Positions 9,731 to 18,511 of a stretch of 64,000 nt of DNA are shown in pieces. The stretch's first letter is position 1, and each line of letters opens with the position of its first letter. The DNA is from Bacillus siamensis KCTC 13613. Lineage in GTDB: Bacteria; Bacillota; Bacilli; Bacillales; Bacillaceae. The notes below the pieces were generated by a model that saw only the letters and a list, made by a program, of their open reading frames with translations, did not search any database and was not told the DNA's origin. The translations under genes were made by a program, and so were the position numbers. Location of the stretch: positions 1 through 64,000 of the forward strand of contig NZ_AJVF01000016.1 in assembly GCF_000262045.1 (NCBI RefSeq), written 5' to 3'.

Positions 9731-10828
9731 TTACCGGCGGCCGCTTTCGTCCGCCATTTTCCAAATCTTTTGATGGGAAACGGGAAAAGCATATTCCTCG
9801 AGTTCCTCTTTTGTGACCCGTATTAATTCTGATGTATCCGACACTTGTTTTACTTTACCGAAAAAGACCGAAATATTCCAGACGAGATGAGTAAAAACAT
9901 GCTCAACGATGCCTTCCAGCTCCCCGATTTCAGCGGTTGTTCCCATCTCTTTTTCTAAAAAGGCTTCAAGCTGCTCTCTTTCGGTTTTGATTCCTTTTTG
10001 GGTTTCGGTGTTCGGAAACTCCCACAGATTGGCGAGCAGTCCTTTTGGCGGCCGTTTATGAATATAGACATTGTCCTGGTCGTCTGTCAGCACAACGGCT
10101 GCCATTGTTTTCACCCCGGGTTTTTTCTTTTTGCTTTTGACAGGCAGCTCCCGCTCTGTCCCTTCCGCAAATGCCGAACAGTGCTTTTGCACGGGGCACA
10201 GCAGACAGGACGGCGATTTCGGGGTGCAGATGATCGCACCGAGCTCCATTAAACCCTGGTTGAATTCAGATGGTTTTTCATGAGAAATAAAAGCGGATAC
10301 CGCCTGTTCGAAAATGGTTCTCGTTTTCGGCTTTGCGATATCGTCCCATATGGAAAGAATTCTCGACATGACACGCATCACATTGCCGTCTACGGCCGGA
10401 ACCGGCTTGTTGTATGCAATGCTGAGCACGGCGCCTTTTGTATAAGGGCCGACACCTTTCAGTCCGCCGAATTCCTTTTCCCCGTCAGGAACGACTCCCC
10501 CGTACCGCTCGTGCACTTCTTTTACGGCGCTTTGCAGATTTCTCACACGGGAGTAATAGCCTAACCCTTCCCAGGCTTTGAGCACTTTTTCCTCATCGGC
10601 TTCAGCGAGCGCCGAGACGGTCGGAAATTGCTCAAGAAACCGTTGGAAATAAGGGATGACAGTATCTACGCGCGTCTGCTGCAGCATGACCTCTGACACC
10701 CACACCCGATACGGATCCTGATTTTCTCTCCACGGCAGAATTCTCTGTTCTCTTTCGAACCATGTAATTAAATCCTTACGAAATGCGTCTATATCTTTTT
10801 GTTTCAATTTTTCTTCAAGTGCGTTCAT
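9731..10828 (-). CDS. mutY: Adenine DNA glycosylase MutY
   Basis: 365 residues. It removes adenine mispaired with 8-oxoguanine in base excision repair. The HhH glycosylase domain (about 20-220) has [13 protein letters not shown], the helix-hairpin-helix [12 protein letters not shown] and catalytic Asp in AVDGNVMRV. An iron-sulfur loop C-x6-C-x2-C-x5-C (about 200-216) follows. The C-terminal Nudix-like domain (about 240-355) recognises 8-oxoG. Start has GAGGAG. Convergent with yfhS, divergent from yfhP. Confidence 0.96.
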   Translation of the reverse strand: MNALEEKLKQKDIDAFRKDLITWFEREQRILPWRENQDPYRVWVSEVMLQQTRVDTVIPYFQRFLEQFPTVSALAEADEEKVLKAWEGLGYYSRVRNLQSAVKEVHERYGGVVPDGEKEFGGLKGVGPYTKGAVLSIAYNKPVPAVDGNVMRVMSRILSIWDDIAKPKTRTIFEQAVSAFISHEKPSEFNQGLMELGAIICTPKSPSCLLCPVQKHCSAFAEGTERELPVKSKKKKPGVKTMAAVVLTDDQDNVYIHKRPPKGLLANLWEFPNTETQKGIKTEREQLEAFLEKEMGTTAEIGELEGIVEHVFTHLVWNISVFFGKVKQVSDTSELIRVTKEELEEYAFPVSHQKIWKMADESGRR

Positions 10829-10921
10829 ATCTTCTCCTCAGATGTTTCGGGTCCCGCTTTTCTTGACACTGTATTTTGGTGTAAACTAAGGGCACGTTAC
10901 GATAATATGTTACATTAAATA

Positions 10922-11026
10922 GTGATAAAGAAAAAGCGGAAACATATGAGAACGGCGGATAAACGCCATGATTGGGCAAACAGAAAATGGGGAATATCTT
11001 ATAATGCGAAATATGCGGGCGACTGA
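10922..11026 (+). other. Possible micro-ORF in the mutY-yfhP gap (weak)
   Basis: An in-frame stretch from GTG (10922) or ATG (10946) to TGA at 11026 would encode 34 or 26 basic, Trp-containing residues (ending NAKYAGD). No convincing ribosome-binding site precedes either start and no homologue comes to mind. The rest of this intergenic region holds the divergent promoters. Treat as uncertain. Confidence 0.2.
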
Positions 11027-11053
11027 TGTATAACGCCTGCTAGGAGGTCACCA

Positions 11054-12037
11054 ATGGATACTGGCACTCACGTTGTCATGGGCATCGCGCTTGGCGGAAT
11101 CGCAACTCTCGATCCTGCCGTCGGCATGCATACCCCCATGTCTCAGGCAGTTATGATCGCCGCTCTTGCCGGCTCTCAGGCACCTGATATTGATACCATA
11201 TTGAAGCTGAAAAATAATGCCGTTTATATTCGAAATCATAGAGGGTTCACGCACTCCATTCCCGCCGTTTTATTTTGGTCCATTCTGATTCCGGGCATTC
11301 TGTTTATGTTTTACCCGGAAGCGAACTTTCTGCACTTGTGGCTGTGGACGCTTCTGGCTGTCGTTCTGCATGTGTTTGTCGACATTTTTAACGCGTACGG
11401 AACGCAGGCCCTCCGCCCGTTTTCGAAAAAATGGGTCGCTCTCGGTCTCATCAATACCTTTGACCCGTTTATTTTCATCAGCCATTTGGCCGCGATTGCC
11501 GTGTGGTATATCGGAGGCCATCCGGGCGTGACATTTTTGACGCTGTATATCATCCTCGCGGGATATTACGCCGTCCGGTTTTTGATGCAGCTGCGGATTA
11601 AGCGGCGGCTGCGTGAGATGATTGAAGAAGAAATTGAAACCATCATTATTTCGCCGACGATGAAATTCAGGCAGTGGCGAATCGCCGTAACGACGGCGCA
11701 TGCCTTTTATGTCGGCAGAAGCCTTGACGGCCATGTGGTGATATTGGATACATTCAACCGCGTGCCCGTACCGGAAACCGATGTGATGAAGGCCGCGAAA
11801 CAGGATGAAAATATTGCAGCCTTTCTATCGTTCTCGCCCGTTTACAGGTGGGAGGTCGATACCTTTAAAGATCATTATGAGGTGCGTTTTATTGATTTGC
11901 GCTATCGAAGCAAAGGGCACTACCCCTTTGTCGCCATCGTCCACCTCAGTCATGATTTAGAGCCTCTTTCTTCTTACACGGGCTGGATTTTCAGCGAAGA
12001 AAAACTGCAGAAAAAATTAAAGCTCGGCTCTGTTTAA
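11054..12037 (+). CDS. yfhP: Membrane metal-dependent hydrolase-like protein YfhP
   Basis: 327-residue DUF457/YdjM-family membrane protein. The N-terminal motif MDTGTHVVMGIALGG, the DIDT at about 47-50 and the RNHRGFTHS motif near 60-68 carry the conserved His/Asp residues of these inner-membrane putative metal-dependent hydrolases. Hydrophobic segments cover about 70-185; a soluble C-terminal domain (about 190-327) follows. ATG has a perfect TAGGAGG. Its stop overlaps the convergent yfhO stop by four bases. Substrate unknown. Confidence 0.9.
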   Translation: MDTGTHVVMGIALGGIATLDPAVGMHTPMSQAVMIAALAGSQAPDIDTILKLKNNAVYIRNHRGFTHSIPAVLFWSILIPGILFMFYPEANFLHLWLWTLLAVVLHVFVDIFNAYGTQALRPFSKKWVALGLINTFDPFIFISHLAAIAVWYIGGHPGVTFLTLYIILAGYYAVRFLMQLRIKRRLREMIEEEIETIIISPTMKFRQWRIAVTTAHAFYVGRSLDGHVVILDTFNRVPVPETDVMKAAKQDENIAAFLSFSPVYRWEVDTFKDHYEVRFIDLRYRSKGHYPFVAIVHLSHDLEPLSSYTGWIFSEEKLQKKLKLGSV

Positions 12038-14619
12038 GAGCCGGGCTTCTTTTGTCTTCTCACATATATGGCGGCAAGCACGAGGCTGATGACCGATAGA
12101 GTGGCAGCCGGTTTAAAAAACGGCGGGTAATACGTTAATTGAATATCATTTTTTCCTTTTTGCGCTTTAAATCCGATAAAGGAATAATCCGCTTTTTCAA
12201 TCTGTTCTTGTCTGCCGTTTATCTTCAGTTCCCATCCTTTTTCATATGGAATCGGAAGCATGATATACGGCGCGCCTGTTTTGTTTTCATACGAGATATG
12301 AAGCGTATTTCCGCGCCAGCTGAGATCGGCCGGCGGTTCTTTTTCCGCTTTTCGGTATGCATTTTTCAGTGTTCCGTACCGTTCTTCGTAAAGCGCCAGT
12401 CTGTCGAGCTGATACGTTCCTTTCGGCAGCCGGATTTGAATGTTTTTTGTTTTCGGCACTCTGACGGTGAGATCATTTACACCTGTTTTATAAATGGATT
12501 GATTCGATTTTCTCGTTGTCGTGTAATCGTTCACTTTTAATGTAAATCCCTGGTCCTTCGCTTTGTTCAATAAATAAAAGCTGACATAATAATCTCCGCC
12601 GCCAGCCTCAGCGCCGTGCGGTGTAATGATCAGGCCGCCGCCGTCTTCGTTTACCGTCAGGATGCCGTCTTGATAATCCGCATGGTCGGCCGTTACCTTG
12701 GCCTGACGGATCATATTTTTCGCTTTTGGGGTTTTTTTCGTTTTTACTGTGCTCGATTCCGTGATGATTCCATCAAGCATCGCCCGCTCCCTGGCAAGGG
12801 CGGGCGCTTTTTTCAGGTCGCCCTCGTTATATACGCGATCGGCTGTCCGGACGAACGGGAGCACATATTGATTTTGATAAACCGCATAGCGGGATGACTC
12901 CATGATTTTTTTGAATCCGTAAGGGACGCCGGCCTCGTTTGTTTTTTCCGTCATATAATATTTTCCGTAAAGCAGGCTGTGTAAATTAGCCCTGTTTCCT
13001 AATGTCGCATAGCGGCTGACGCTTTCTCTGCCCATATCAATCTGAAGGTCGTTCCAGTAAAAGGACAGCAGATTGCGGTTCAGGATGCTTGAGTATACGC
13101 TGAATCCGTTGAACCCGTAAATGATCGGAGTGTTATTAAATACTCCGTTCATCCAATCTAAACGGGCAAAGGGATCCGGGTCTTTTTCTTTCAGACGCTG
13201 AATAAGCTCTGTTTGTTCTTTGCCCTTATAATCAGGACCCGTCATAAAGGTATGCGATACCGTATAAATCTTCCCGCCTTCTGATAACGCATATTTTTCA
13301 TATGTATTAGCCGTCAGCACCGCCGTGAAGAGAATGACGGCATAGACGGCGGGCACCGCGCCTTTCAGTCTTGTCTTTGCTGCAAGGAAAGCGGCAATGG
13401 TCAGCCCCAGAAGGAGCAGGATAGGCAAGTTGGCCTGATCAGAAATATCCAGACTGAACCGTCTCACCTGGCTCCAATAGAGCAGAACGGCGAGTACGGC
13501 GGATATTAGCATACTCTTCATGCTGATGTCTGAAAGCTTAGAAAGCCCTGCTGCGACTGTTCCGGCAATCGTGAAGCACAAGACGTATTCAAACCTGTTT
13601 TGCGGAGCTGAAAAACCGTTAAAGGCACTTGCCGCAAACGGACTGAAGTGAAACAGAATGTACAGCAGACTGATTCCCGCGAACAGCCGGAACAGCCGGT
13701 TTTTATATAAAGAAAATGTAAATAGAAAAAGCAAAAAAACCGCCGGCAGAATAATTATCCGGCTTGAGAATAAAATGTTGTCGGAAAAATCAAGCCATGC
13801 AATCTGCTCTGAATACGGCGGCCGCAGATTATGAAGATATCCGTATACGACAGGGATAAAGGAGACTGCGCTTATGCCGAAGCCGAGCAGGCCTGACAGA
13901 ATAAACATTCTGCATTGAGTGAGCTTTTTGGCTTCATTCTCTTCAAGATGAATGATCCATCTGAATAAGATGTAAATGCCGATGAAAATCAGGTTAATAT
14001 ACGCGAAATAAAAGTTGTTGATCAATGTCAGCGCACAGGCGAAGATAAACCACGCCGGCTTTTTTTCTGTAATGATTTTTTCCGCGCCGAGCACGAGCAG
14101 CGGCAGCCACACCATACTGTCAGTGAAAAAGTCCCAATACACCTCATGCCGGAAGTAGATAATCGAGACCCCGTACAACACGGCGCCGACAAAAGCAGGC
14201 ACTGTCCGTTTGACGAAATAACGGAACACACAGGCTGCCGTGAATATGACGAAACTCTGCTTGGCGATGCTGATAAAAACGGAGGCCTGGGCCCAAAACA
14301 GCGCATCCGCGTCACCCGACAGCTGCATTAGCTGCAGGATGCGGACAGCGGCGGAGATAAACAGAAAGAGAAAAGAAGTAGAGAAATAATAGCCGAGCTG
14401 ACTGTACACTCCCCCGCCCATTCCGAACGAATAGCTGTAAAACAGCCGGCCGTTCATATATTGGTCAAACAGCAGCTTTTTGAAGACCGCCATTTGGGCG
14501 ATCCCGTCTCCAGACCCCGTCATATAGCGGCCTGCCGACCACTCCTTTAAGAAAAAAATATGAGCGGCTGCCGCAGCCAGCACACAGGCTGCCGGCAAGA
14601 TCCATTTATTTTTTTTCAT
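12034..14619 (-). CDS. yfhO: Polytopic GT-C-like membrane glycosyltransferase YfhO
   Basis: 861 residues, the length of B. subtilis YfhO. About a dozen hydrophobic segments fill residues 1-450, an extracellular domain of about 380 residues follows, and one C-terminal helix ends the protein. In B. subtilis YfhO acts with CsbB: CsbB makes undecaprenyl-phosphate-GlcNAc and YfhO transfers the sugar to lipoteichoic acid outside the membrane. The start MKKNKW at 14619 lies seven bases after GGAG; an earlier in-frame ATG (14643) lacks a site. It follows csbB by 36 bp in the same operon. Confidence 0.92.
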   Translation of the reverse strand: MKKNKWILPAACVLAAAAAHIFFLKEWSAGRYMTGSGDGIAQMAVFKKLLFDQYMNGRLFYSYSFGMGGGVYSQLGYYFSTSFLFLFISAAVRILQLMQLSGDADALFWAQASVFISIAKQSFVIFTAACVFRYFVKRTVPAFVGAVLYGVSIIYFRHEVYWDFFTDSMVWLPLLVLGAEKIITEKKPAWFIFACALTLINNFYFAYINLIFIGIYILFRWIIHLEENEAKKLTQCRMFILSGLLGFGISAVSFIPVVYGYLHNLRPPYSEQIAWLDFSDNILFSSRIIILPAVFLLFLFTFSLYKNRLFRLFAGISLLYILFHFSPFAASAFNGFSAPQNRFEYVLCFTIAGTVAAGLSKLSDISMKSMLISAVLAVLLYWSQVRRFSLDISDQANLPILLLLGLTIAAFLAAKTRLKGAVPAVYAVILFTAVLTANTYEKYALSEGGKIYTVSHTFMTGPDYKGKEQTELIQRLKEKDPDPFARLDWMNGVFNNTPIIYGFNGFSVYSSILNRNLLSFYWNDLQIDMGRESVSRYATLGNRANLHSLLYGKYYMTEKTNEAGVPYGFKKIMESSRYAVYQNQYVLPFVRTADRVYNEGDLKKAPALARERAMLDGIITESSTVKTKKTPKAKNMIRQAKVTADHADYQDGILTVNEDGGGLIITPHGAEAGGGDYYVSFYLLNKAKDQGFTLKVNDYTTTRKSNQSIYKTGVNDLTVRVPKTKNIQIRLPKGTYQLDRLALYEERYGTLKNAYRKAEKEPPADLSWRGNTLHISYENKTGAPYIMLPIPYEKGWELKINGRQEQIEKADYSFIGFKAQKGKNDIQLTYYPPFFKPAATLSVISLVLAAIYVRRQKKPGS

Positions 14620-14655
14620 ACAACGTCTCCAGACCCTGCGCACAGCGGCGGCTGT

Positions 14656-15636
14656 TTAATGGTTCCACTTGCGCTTTTTTGTATAATTCGTTTCATTTTG
14701 TTCTCCGTACGTAATATTCGCTTCTTTAATTAAATAGTGCGGGCGTTTTTTCGTTTCATAGTAAATCCGGCCGATGTACTCGCCGATGATGCCGAGACTC
14801 AAAAGCTGGATGCCTCCTAAAAACAGCACGGCGGAAATAATGGTGAAGTATCCGGGAACGGACACGCCGTGTGTCAGAATATGAATAAAGGTCGTTACAA
14901 TATAAACCATCGACAGAAGCAATATCAGAATACCGGTGAAAAAGCAAACCCTCAGCGGTTTGTTGTTAAAGGAGACGACACCGTCCATTCCGTAGTTGAA
15001 CAGATTGCTGAATGACCATTTGGACTTGCCGTTCTGCCTTTCGACATTTTCATAAAATACGATTTTCTGGTCAAACCCGATCCAGCAGAACAGCCCTTTG
15101 GAGAAGCGGTTCCCTTCACTCAGCTTCAAAAGGGCATCAACGGCCTGCCGGCTCAGCAGGCGGAAATCCCCGACTCCGTCACGCAGATCCACTTCGACGG
15201 CTTTGTTAATAAATTTATAATACAGGGAAGAAAGCACAGAACGCACGGGGCTGTCCCCTTTTCGGTTGCGCTGCGCAATAACTTGGTCATATCCTTCTTC
15301 ATAGCCTTGAATGAAGTCTTTCAGCAGATGCGTCGGGTGCTGCAGGTCAGCGTCCATCACGATTACCGCTTCTCCCTGCACGTGTTCAAATCCCGCCAAA
15401 ATGGCCGCTTCTTTCCCGAAGTTGCGGGAAAAAGATATGTATTTGACGCGATGGTTTCTGGCGGCCAGTTCCTTAATCTGCTGAAGGGTGTCATCCGCGC
15501 TTCCGTCATTGATGTAGAAAATTTCATAGTCATAATGAATCGTTTGAAACTCTTTTTTTAAAGATTCATGGATGAGCTTGACGTTGTTTCCTTCATTGTA
15601 AGACGGAATAATAATTGAGATTAACCTTTGTTTCAT
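14656..15636 (-). CDS. csbB: Polyprenyl-phosphate glycosyltransferase CsbB
   Basis: 326 residues: GT2 domain (about 5-230) followed by two C-terminal transmembrane helices (about 235-300). Motifs: IIIPSYNEGNN, metal-binding VMDADLQHP and SVLSSLYYKFINK. It is the GtrB/DPM-like type that loads a sugar (GlcNAc in B. subtilis) on undecaprenyl phosphate at the cytosolic face. Operon partner yfhO lies immediately downstream. In B. subtilis it is a sigma-B and sigma-X regulon member; a candidate ECF site lies upstream here. Confidence 0.95.
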   Translation of the reverse strand: MKQRLISIIIPSYNEGNNVKLIHESLKKEFQTIHYDYEIFYINDGSADDTLQQIKELAARNHRVKYISFSRNFGKEAAILAGFEHVQGEAVIVMDADLQHPTHLLKDFIQGYEEGYDQVIAQRNRKGDSPVRSVLSSLYYKFINKAVEVDLRDGVGDFRLLSRQAVDALLKLSEGNRFSKGLFCWIGFDQKIVFYENVERQNGKSKWSFSNLFNYGMDGVVSFNNKPLRVCFFTGILILLLSMVYIVTTFIHILTHGVSVPGYFTIISAVLFLGGIQLLSLGIIGEYIGRIYYETKKRPHYLIKEANITYGEQNETNYTKKRKWNH

Positions 15637-15726
15637 GAAGGCACCTTCTTTTGTATTATTCTTTTTTTAGTGCGGCCTTAGTGGAATACTCCGCAAAACT
15701 TCAGTAAGGCTTTTCCTTTTTTTAAA

Positions 15727-15752
15727 GTCGTTTAAACCCTTTTTTCGTTACA
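15727..15752 (-). promoter_or_regulatory. Candidate ECF (sigma-X type) promoter of csbB
   Basis: TGTAAC (15747-15752), 16-nt spacer, CGAC (15727-15730), about 90 bp ahead of csbB. A sigma-B-like -35 GTTTAA (15732-15737) overlaps it, but its expected -10 region matches poorly (AGGAAA). Sigma-X control of csbB is known in B. subtilis. Confidence 0.65.
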
Positions 15753-15854
15753 GGGAAAGAAAAATTTTTCTGCATATGGTTATATATTTTTATTTTGTCA
15801 TGTTTTTCGGCAGATATGAGAAAAAAAAGAAAAAGTCTGTACGCGGGACAGACT

Positions 15855-16715
15855 TTATTGCTGAAGGTATTCATGAATCAAATGGCTGACGATGCGCGGT
15901 TTTTCGTGAATGACCCAATGCGAGGCATCATCTATGAAGATTAAGTCGCCGTTTGGAATCATCCGTTTTGTTTCCGAAGCGAGCTTTTTGCTCAGCGCGC
16001 GGTCATTGACGCCCCATATTAATCGGTACGGAACAGACATTTTAAGCGGAACTGAAGGGCCTAAACCGCCGCATCTGATCGCCCGGTACCAGTTCAGCAT
16101 AGCCGTGAGGGCTCCTTTTCTGCCCCACGCTTCTTTGTAGCTGTCGACATCTTCCCGTGAAAAAAGCGCCGGGCGTTCGGATAAGCCGATGGCGTGATCC
16201 AATACACGGTAATCATCTTCAGATAATCTCCGTTCAGGTTTTTCCGGGAGCTGAAAGAACGCGATATAAGAGCTTTTCTTCCATTGCGGGGGGTAGAACG
16301 GTGTAACCTTCCGCATAACCGCCGGATGCGGGATATTGACCGTGATTAATTTTTCAACGTATTGCGGCCGCGTGGATGCCAAGTGCCAGGCTACAGCTCC
16401 TCCCCAATCGTGACCGATGACGACGGCCTTGTCATCTGTAAAGTGAGTGATCAGCCCGATAATGTCATCCCTGAGTTTATCAATGGTATAGTTTTCAATG
16501 CCCTCCGGTTTATCACTGAGATTATAGCCGCGCTGATCGGGCACGACAACATGGTATCCGGCATCCGCAAGCGGTTTGATCTGGCTCTTCCACCCGTACC
16601 AAAATTCCGGAAACCCGTGCAGCAGCACCGCCAAAGGGCCGTCTTTCGGGCCGGCTGAAGCCGTGTGCAGCGTCACTCCGTTTGTTTCGATCATGTGAAA
16701 AGTGATGTCATTCAA
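15855..16715 (-). CDS. yfhM: Alpha/beta-hydrolase, epoxide hydrolase-like YfhM
   Basis: 286 residues, equal to B. subtilis YfhM. Nucleophile motif GHDWGGAVA (Asp nucleophile in the HDWGG context of epoxide hydrolases and haloalkane dehalogenases), oxyanion motif HGFPEFWYGW, catalytic His near the C-terminus in DASHWVIHEKP. TTG start at 16715, after GGGGAGG and overlapping the yfhL stop in the four bases TTGA, so translation is probably coupled. The open frame upstream of TTG runs through yfhL and is not used. General-stress gene in B. subtilis. Confidence 0.9.
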   Translation of the reverse strand: MNDITFHMIETNGVTLHTASAGPKDGPLAVLLHGFPEFWYGWKSQIKPLADAGYHVVVPDQRGYNLSDKPEGIENYTIDKLRDDIIGLITHFTDDKAVVIGHDWGGAVAWHLASTRPQYVEKLITVNIPHPAVMRKVTPFYPPQWKKSSYIAFFQLPEKPERRLSEDDYRVLDHAIGLSERPALFSREDVDSYKEAWGRKGALTAMLNWYRAIRCGGLGPSVPLKMSVPYRLIWGVNDRALSKKLASETKRMIPNGDLIFIDDASHWVIHEKPRIVSHLIHEYLQQ

Positions 16716-17044
16716 TCGGTTCTCCTCCCCTTTTGTTTTAATCTTCTTTCTGTTAAGGCTATGATCAGCGCGCTGATCGCAATCAAACATACGGCTTGGA
16801 CGATCAGGCTGTACGGCTGAGTGAGCGGAATGAGCAGGCTGCCCGCAAATCCGGCCGCAGCCGTCAGAAGGCCGAACAGAATCATGAGGACCGCACTGAA
16901 ACGGTTGCCTTCTCTCCACTGGGATTCATCCGCCATTGAGCGTTTTGTCCGATATCCGTACAGGCTGTTAATTGACTTCGGCGGGAAAAGTGTGACTAAA
17001 ATGCCGGCTGCAGCCATCAGAAGGCCGCCGATAACCATTATCAT
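16712..17044 (-). CDS. yfhL: SdpI-family immunity-like membrane protein YfhL
   Basis: 110 residues with three hydrophobic segments and the SdpI signature SLYGYRTKRSM (about 28-38). SdpI gives immunity to the cannibalism toxin SdpC; YfhL is a paralogue, and in B. subtilis belongs to the sigma-W envelope-stress regulon. Two earlier ATGs (17065, 17074) would lie at or above the predicted transcription start, so 17044, after GGAG, is preferred. First gene of a yfhLM operon. Confidence 0.88.
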   Translation of the reverse strand: MIMVIGGLLMAAAGILVTLFPPKSINSLYGYRTKRSMADESQWREGNRFSAVLMILFGLLTAAAGFAGSLLIPLTQPYSLIVQAVCLIAISALIIALTERRLKQKGRRTD

Positions 17045-17069
17045 ATCCGTCACTCTCCTTTTCATTTCA

Positions 17070-17095
17070 TACAAAAGGAAAGGCGGAAAGTTTCA
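17070..17095 (-). promoter_or_regulatory. Sigma-W type promoter of yfhLM
   Basis: TGAAAC (17090-17095), exact 16-nt spacer, TGTA (17070-17073), one mismatch from TGAAAC-N16-CGTA. Confidence 0.8.
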
Positions 17096-17129
17096 GAAAA
17101 AAAGCAGGCTCATCCGCCTGCCTGAATCT

Positions 17130-17657
17130 TTATTTTTGAACTAAGTCGGCCGTCTTCACATAACCTGCTTTCCCGCCGTATGTGACGTACGCCCATTTAC
17201 GGTCAAATCCTCCGTCATGGCTGAATCCCCAGCCGAGCACATTGACGGTTTCCCCCGCTTTCACGGAGCTTTTTTTGCCGGTTTCCAAAGTCGGCGTATA
17301 AAAAGCGGTTTGTTTCGCGGTCACTGCCTTCATCGGCTGCTTCATCAGAAAATGAGTGGAGATATAGGCTTTCTGACCTTTGTAGTTAATCTCGGCCCAA
17401 TCTGCCCCTTCAAGCTGTTTAACCTTTACGGCATCTTCTGAACGGAGCGTGCCGACAATCCGCCCTTGTTTATTTGGTTCTTTACGGACGTTAAGTTCTC
17501 CTGCTTTCACGATATATGTATCTGCTGCGGTGTCTATTTTTGTCTGCTGAACTGCTGCGGCATTCGCTGCCGGATCAAAAAAAACGGTGCCTGCGGCTAA
17601 AAATAAGCAAAGTCCTGCGGCCGGAATAATTGCGGTTAACCCTTTTTTCATGTTCAT
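17130..17657 (-). CDS. yfhK: Secreted SH3b-domain protein YfhK
   Basis: 175 residues: signal peptide (about 1-33, hydrophobic IIPAAGLCLFLAAGTVFF ending in ANAA), then two bacterial SH3 repeats (about 45-105 with AGELNVRKEPNKQGRIVG, and 110-172). SH3b domains bind cell wall, so it is probably exported and wall-associated. The first of two ATGs has the right spacing from GGAGG. B. subtilis YfhK is, as I recall, a sigma-B protein; a sigma-B-like sequence lies upstream here. Confidence 0.8.
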   Translation of the reverse strand: MNMKKGLTAIIPAAGLCLFLAAGTVFFDPAANAAAVQQTKIDTAADTYIVKAGELNVRKEPNKQGRIVGTLRSEDAVKVKQLEGADWAEINYKGQKAYISTHFLMKQPMKAVTAKQTAFYTPTLETGKKSSVKAGETVNVLGWGFSHDGGFDRKWAYVTYGGKAGYVKTADLVQK

Positions 17658-17695
17658 TGTGGTTCCTCCCCGCTATTTTATTAAGTTATTACACA

Positions 17696-17721
17696 ATTCC
17701 ACACTTTGCGGGTCATCAAAC
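17696..17721 (-). promoter_or_regulatory. Candidate sigma-B promoter of yfhK
   Basis: GTTTGA (17716-17721), 14-nt spacer, TGGAAT (17696-17701). It approximates GTTTAA-N14-GGGTAT with three mismatches in total. Confidence 0.45.
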
Positions 17722-17745
17722 ATGATTTTCCTATTTCTTTTATAA

Positions 17746-17778
17746 AAAGAAAAAACCGCCGGAAGACATCCGGCGGAA
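17746..17778 (-). terminator. Terminator of yfhJ
   Basis: CCGCCGGA/TCCGGCGG stem, five-base loop, minus-strand T run. Confidence 0.9.
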
Positions 17779-17790
17779 CGCACTATTATG

Positions 17791-18060
17791 TTAATGCAGG
17801 AGTCCCCTGCTTTGATCCAAATAATGAGAAACGTCTTCCCGCATGCTTTGGAACATATGAAGCTTGCTGCCGTACGATTCAATCCATTCCTTGACGACGC
17901 GTTCTGTCATTTGCTCTCCTTGATACGGGCGGCCGGCTTTTGCGTAAGTCGCTTCGAAATCTCCCCATAAAAGCTCCACCCAAGTACGTGCTTGCAAATA
18001 GCTGAGCATATCATTTTTCTCAAGCAGCAAATTCGTCAGTTTGTCGATATATGTATTCAT
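17791..18060 (-). CDS. yfhJ: WVELL-motif protein YfhJ
   Basis: 89-residue soluble helical protein containing the eponymous [10 protein letters not shown] motif (about 27-36) of the WVELL family, as in B. subtilis YfhJ. No catalytic motif recognised; function unknown. Divergent from sspK, with its own terminator. Confidence 0.88.
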   Translation of the reverse strand: MNTYIDKLTNLLLEKNDMLSYLQARTWVELLWGDFEATYAKAGRPYQGEQMTERVVKEWIESYGSKLHMFQSMREDVSHYLDQSRGLLH

Positions 18061-18183
18061 GTCTCTGTCTCCTTTCCTTGGGAAAACCTGCTGCTTTTAC
18101 GCAGCTTGTCACAGGCATATACTAACTTTACGTCTTCAGTCCAGAAGGCGCAACCTTTTGATATTGGCCGAGGGGGAAAACAA

Positions 18184-18336
18184 ATGGTCCGGAACAAAGC
18201 AAAAGGATTTCCTAATCAGAACAATAATAAGTTTGAAGGCGAACCGCGGGCAAAGGATGACTACGCTTCTAAACGGGCGGACGGTTCAATTAATTCGCAC
18301 CCGCAAGAGCGCATGAGAGCTTCAGGCAGACGATAA
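18184..18336 (+). CDS. sspK: Small acid-soluble spore protein K
   Basis: 50 residues, nearly identical to B. subtilis SspK: basic and hydrophilic, with [18 protein letters not shown] at its centre and ERMRASGRR at the end. Minor SASP of the spore core, expected to be made in the forespore under sigma-G. ATG at 18184 is preceded by GAGGGGG. The longer frames that cross this region are not genes. A terminator follows at once, so it is monocistronic. Confidence 0.95.
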   Translation: MVRNKAKGFPNQNNNKFEGEPRAKDDYASKRADGSINSHPQERMRASGRR

Positions 18337-18347
18337 ACACACCGTAA

Positions 18348-18377
18348 AGAGACCGGAAATGATCCGGTCTCTTTTTT
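18348..18377 (+). terminator. Terminator of sspK
   Basis: AGAGACCGGA/TCCGGTCTCT stem plus T run. Confidence 0.92.
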
Positions 18378-18472
18378 GCAAAGGACATTAACGTCAAACA
18401 AATACCGTAATATGTAAGTAAAAAACCGCTGCCCGTTACTCTCGCTGACGGCTCACCGTGATGAAAACTGAA

Positions 18473-18510
18473 AAAAAGCTTGCAGACGGAATATCCGCTG
18501 CAAGCTTTTT
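18473..18510 (-). terminator. Terminator of yfhI
   Basis: AAAAAGCTTGCAG and CTGCAAGCTTTTT form a long hairpin beside the yfhI stop. Confidence 0.88.
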
Positions 18511-18511
18511 G

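Noticed and set aside
15855..16919. 354-codon version of yfhM
   Set aside because: Its first 68 codons run antiparallel to nothing but in another frame of yfhL, and the TTG at 16715 has the ribosome-binding site and gives the family length.
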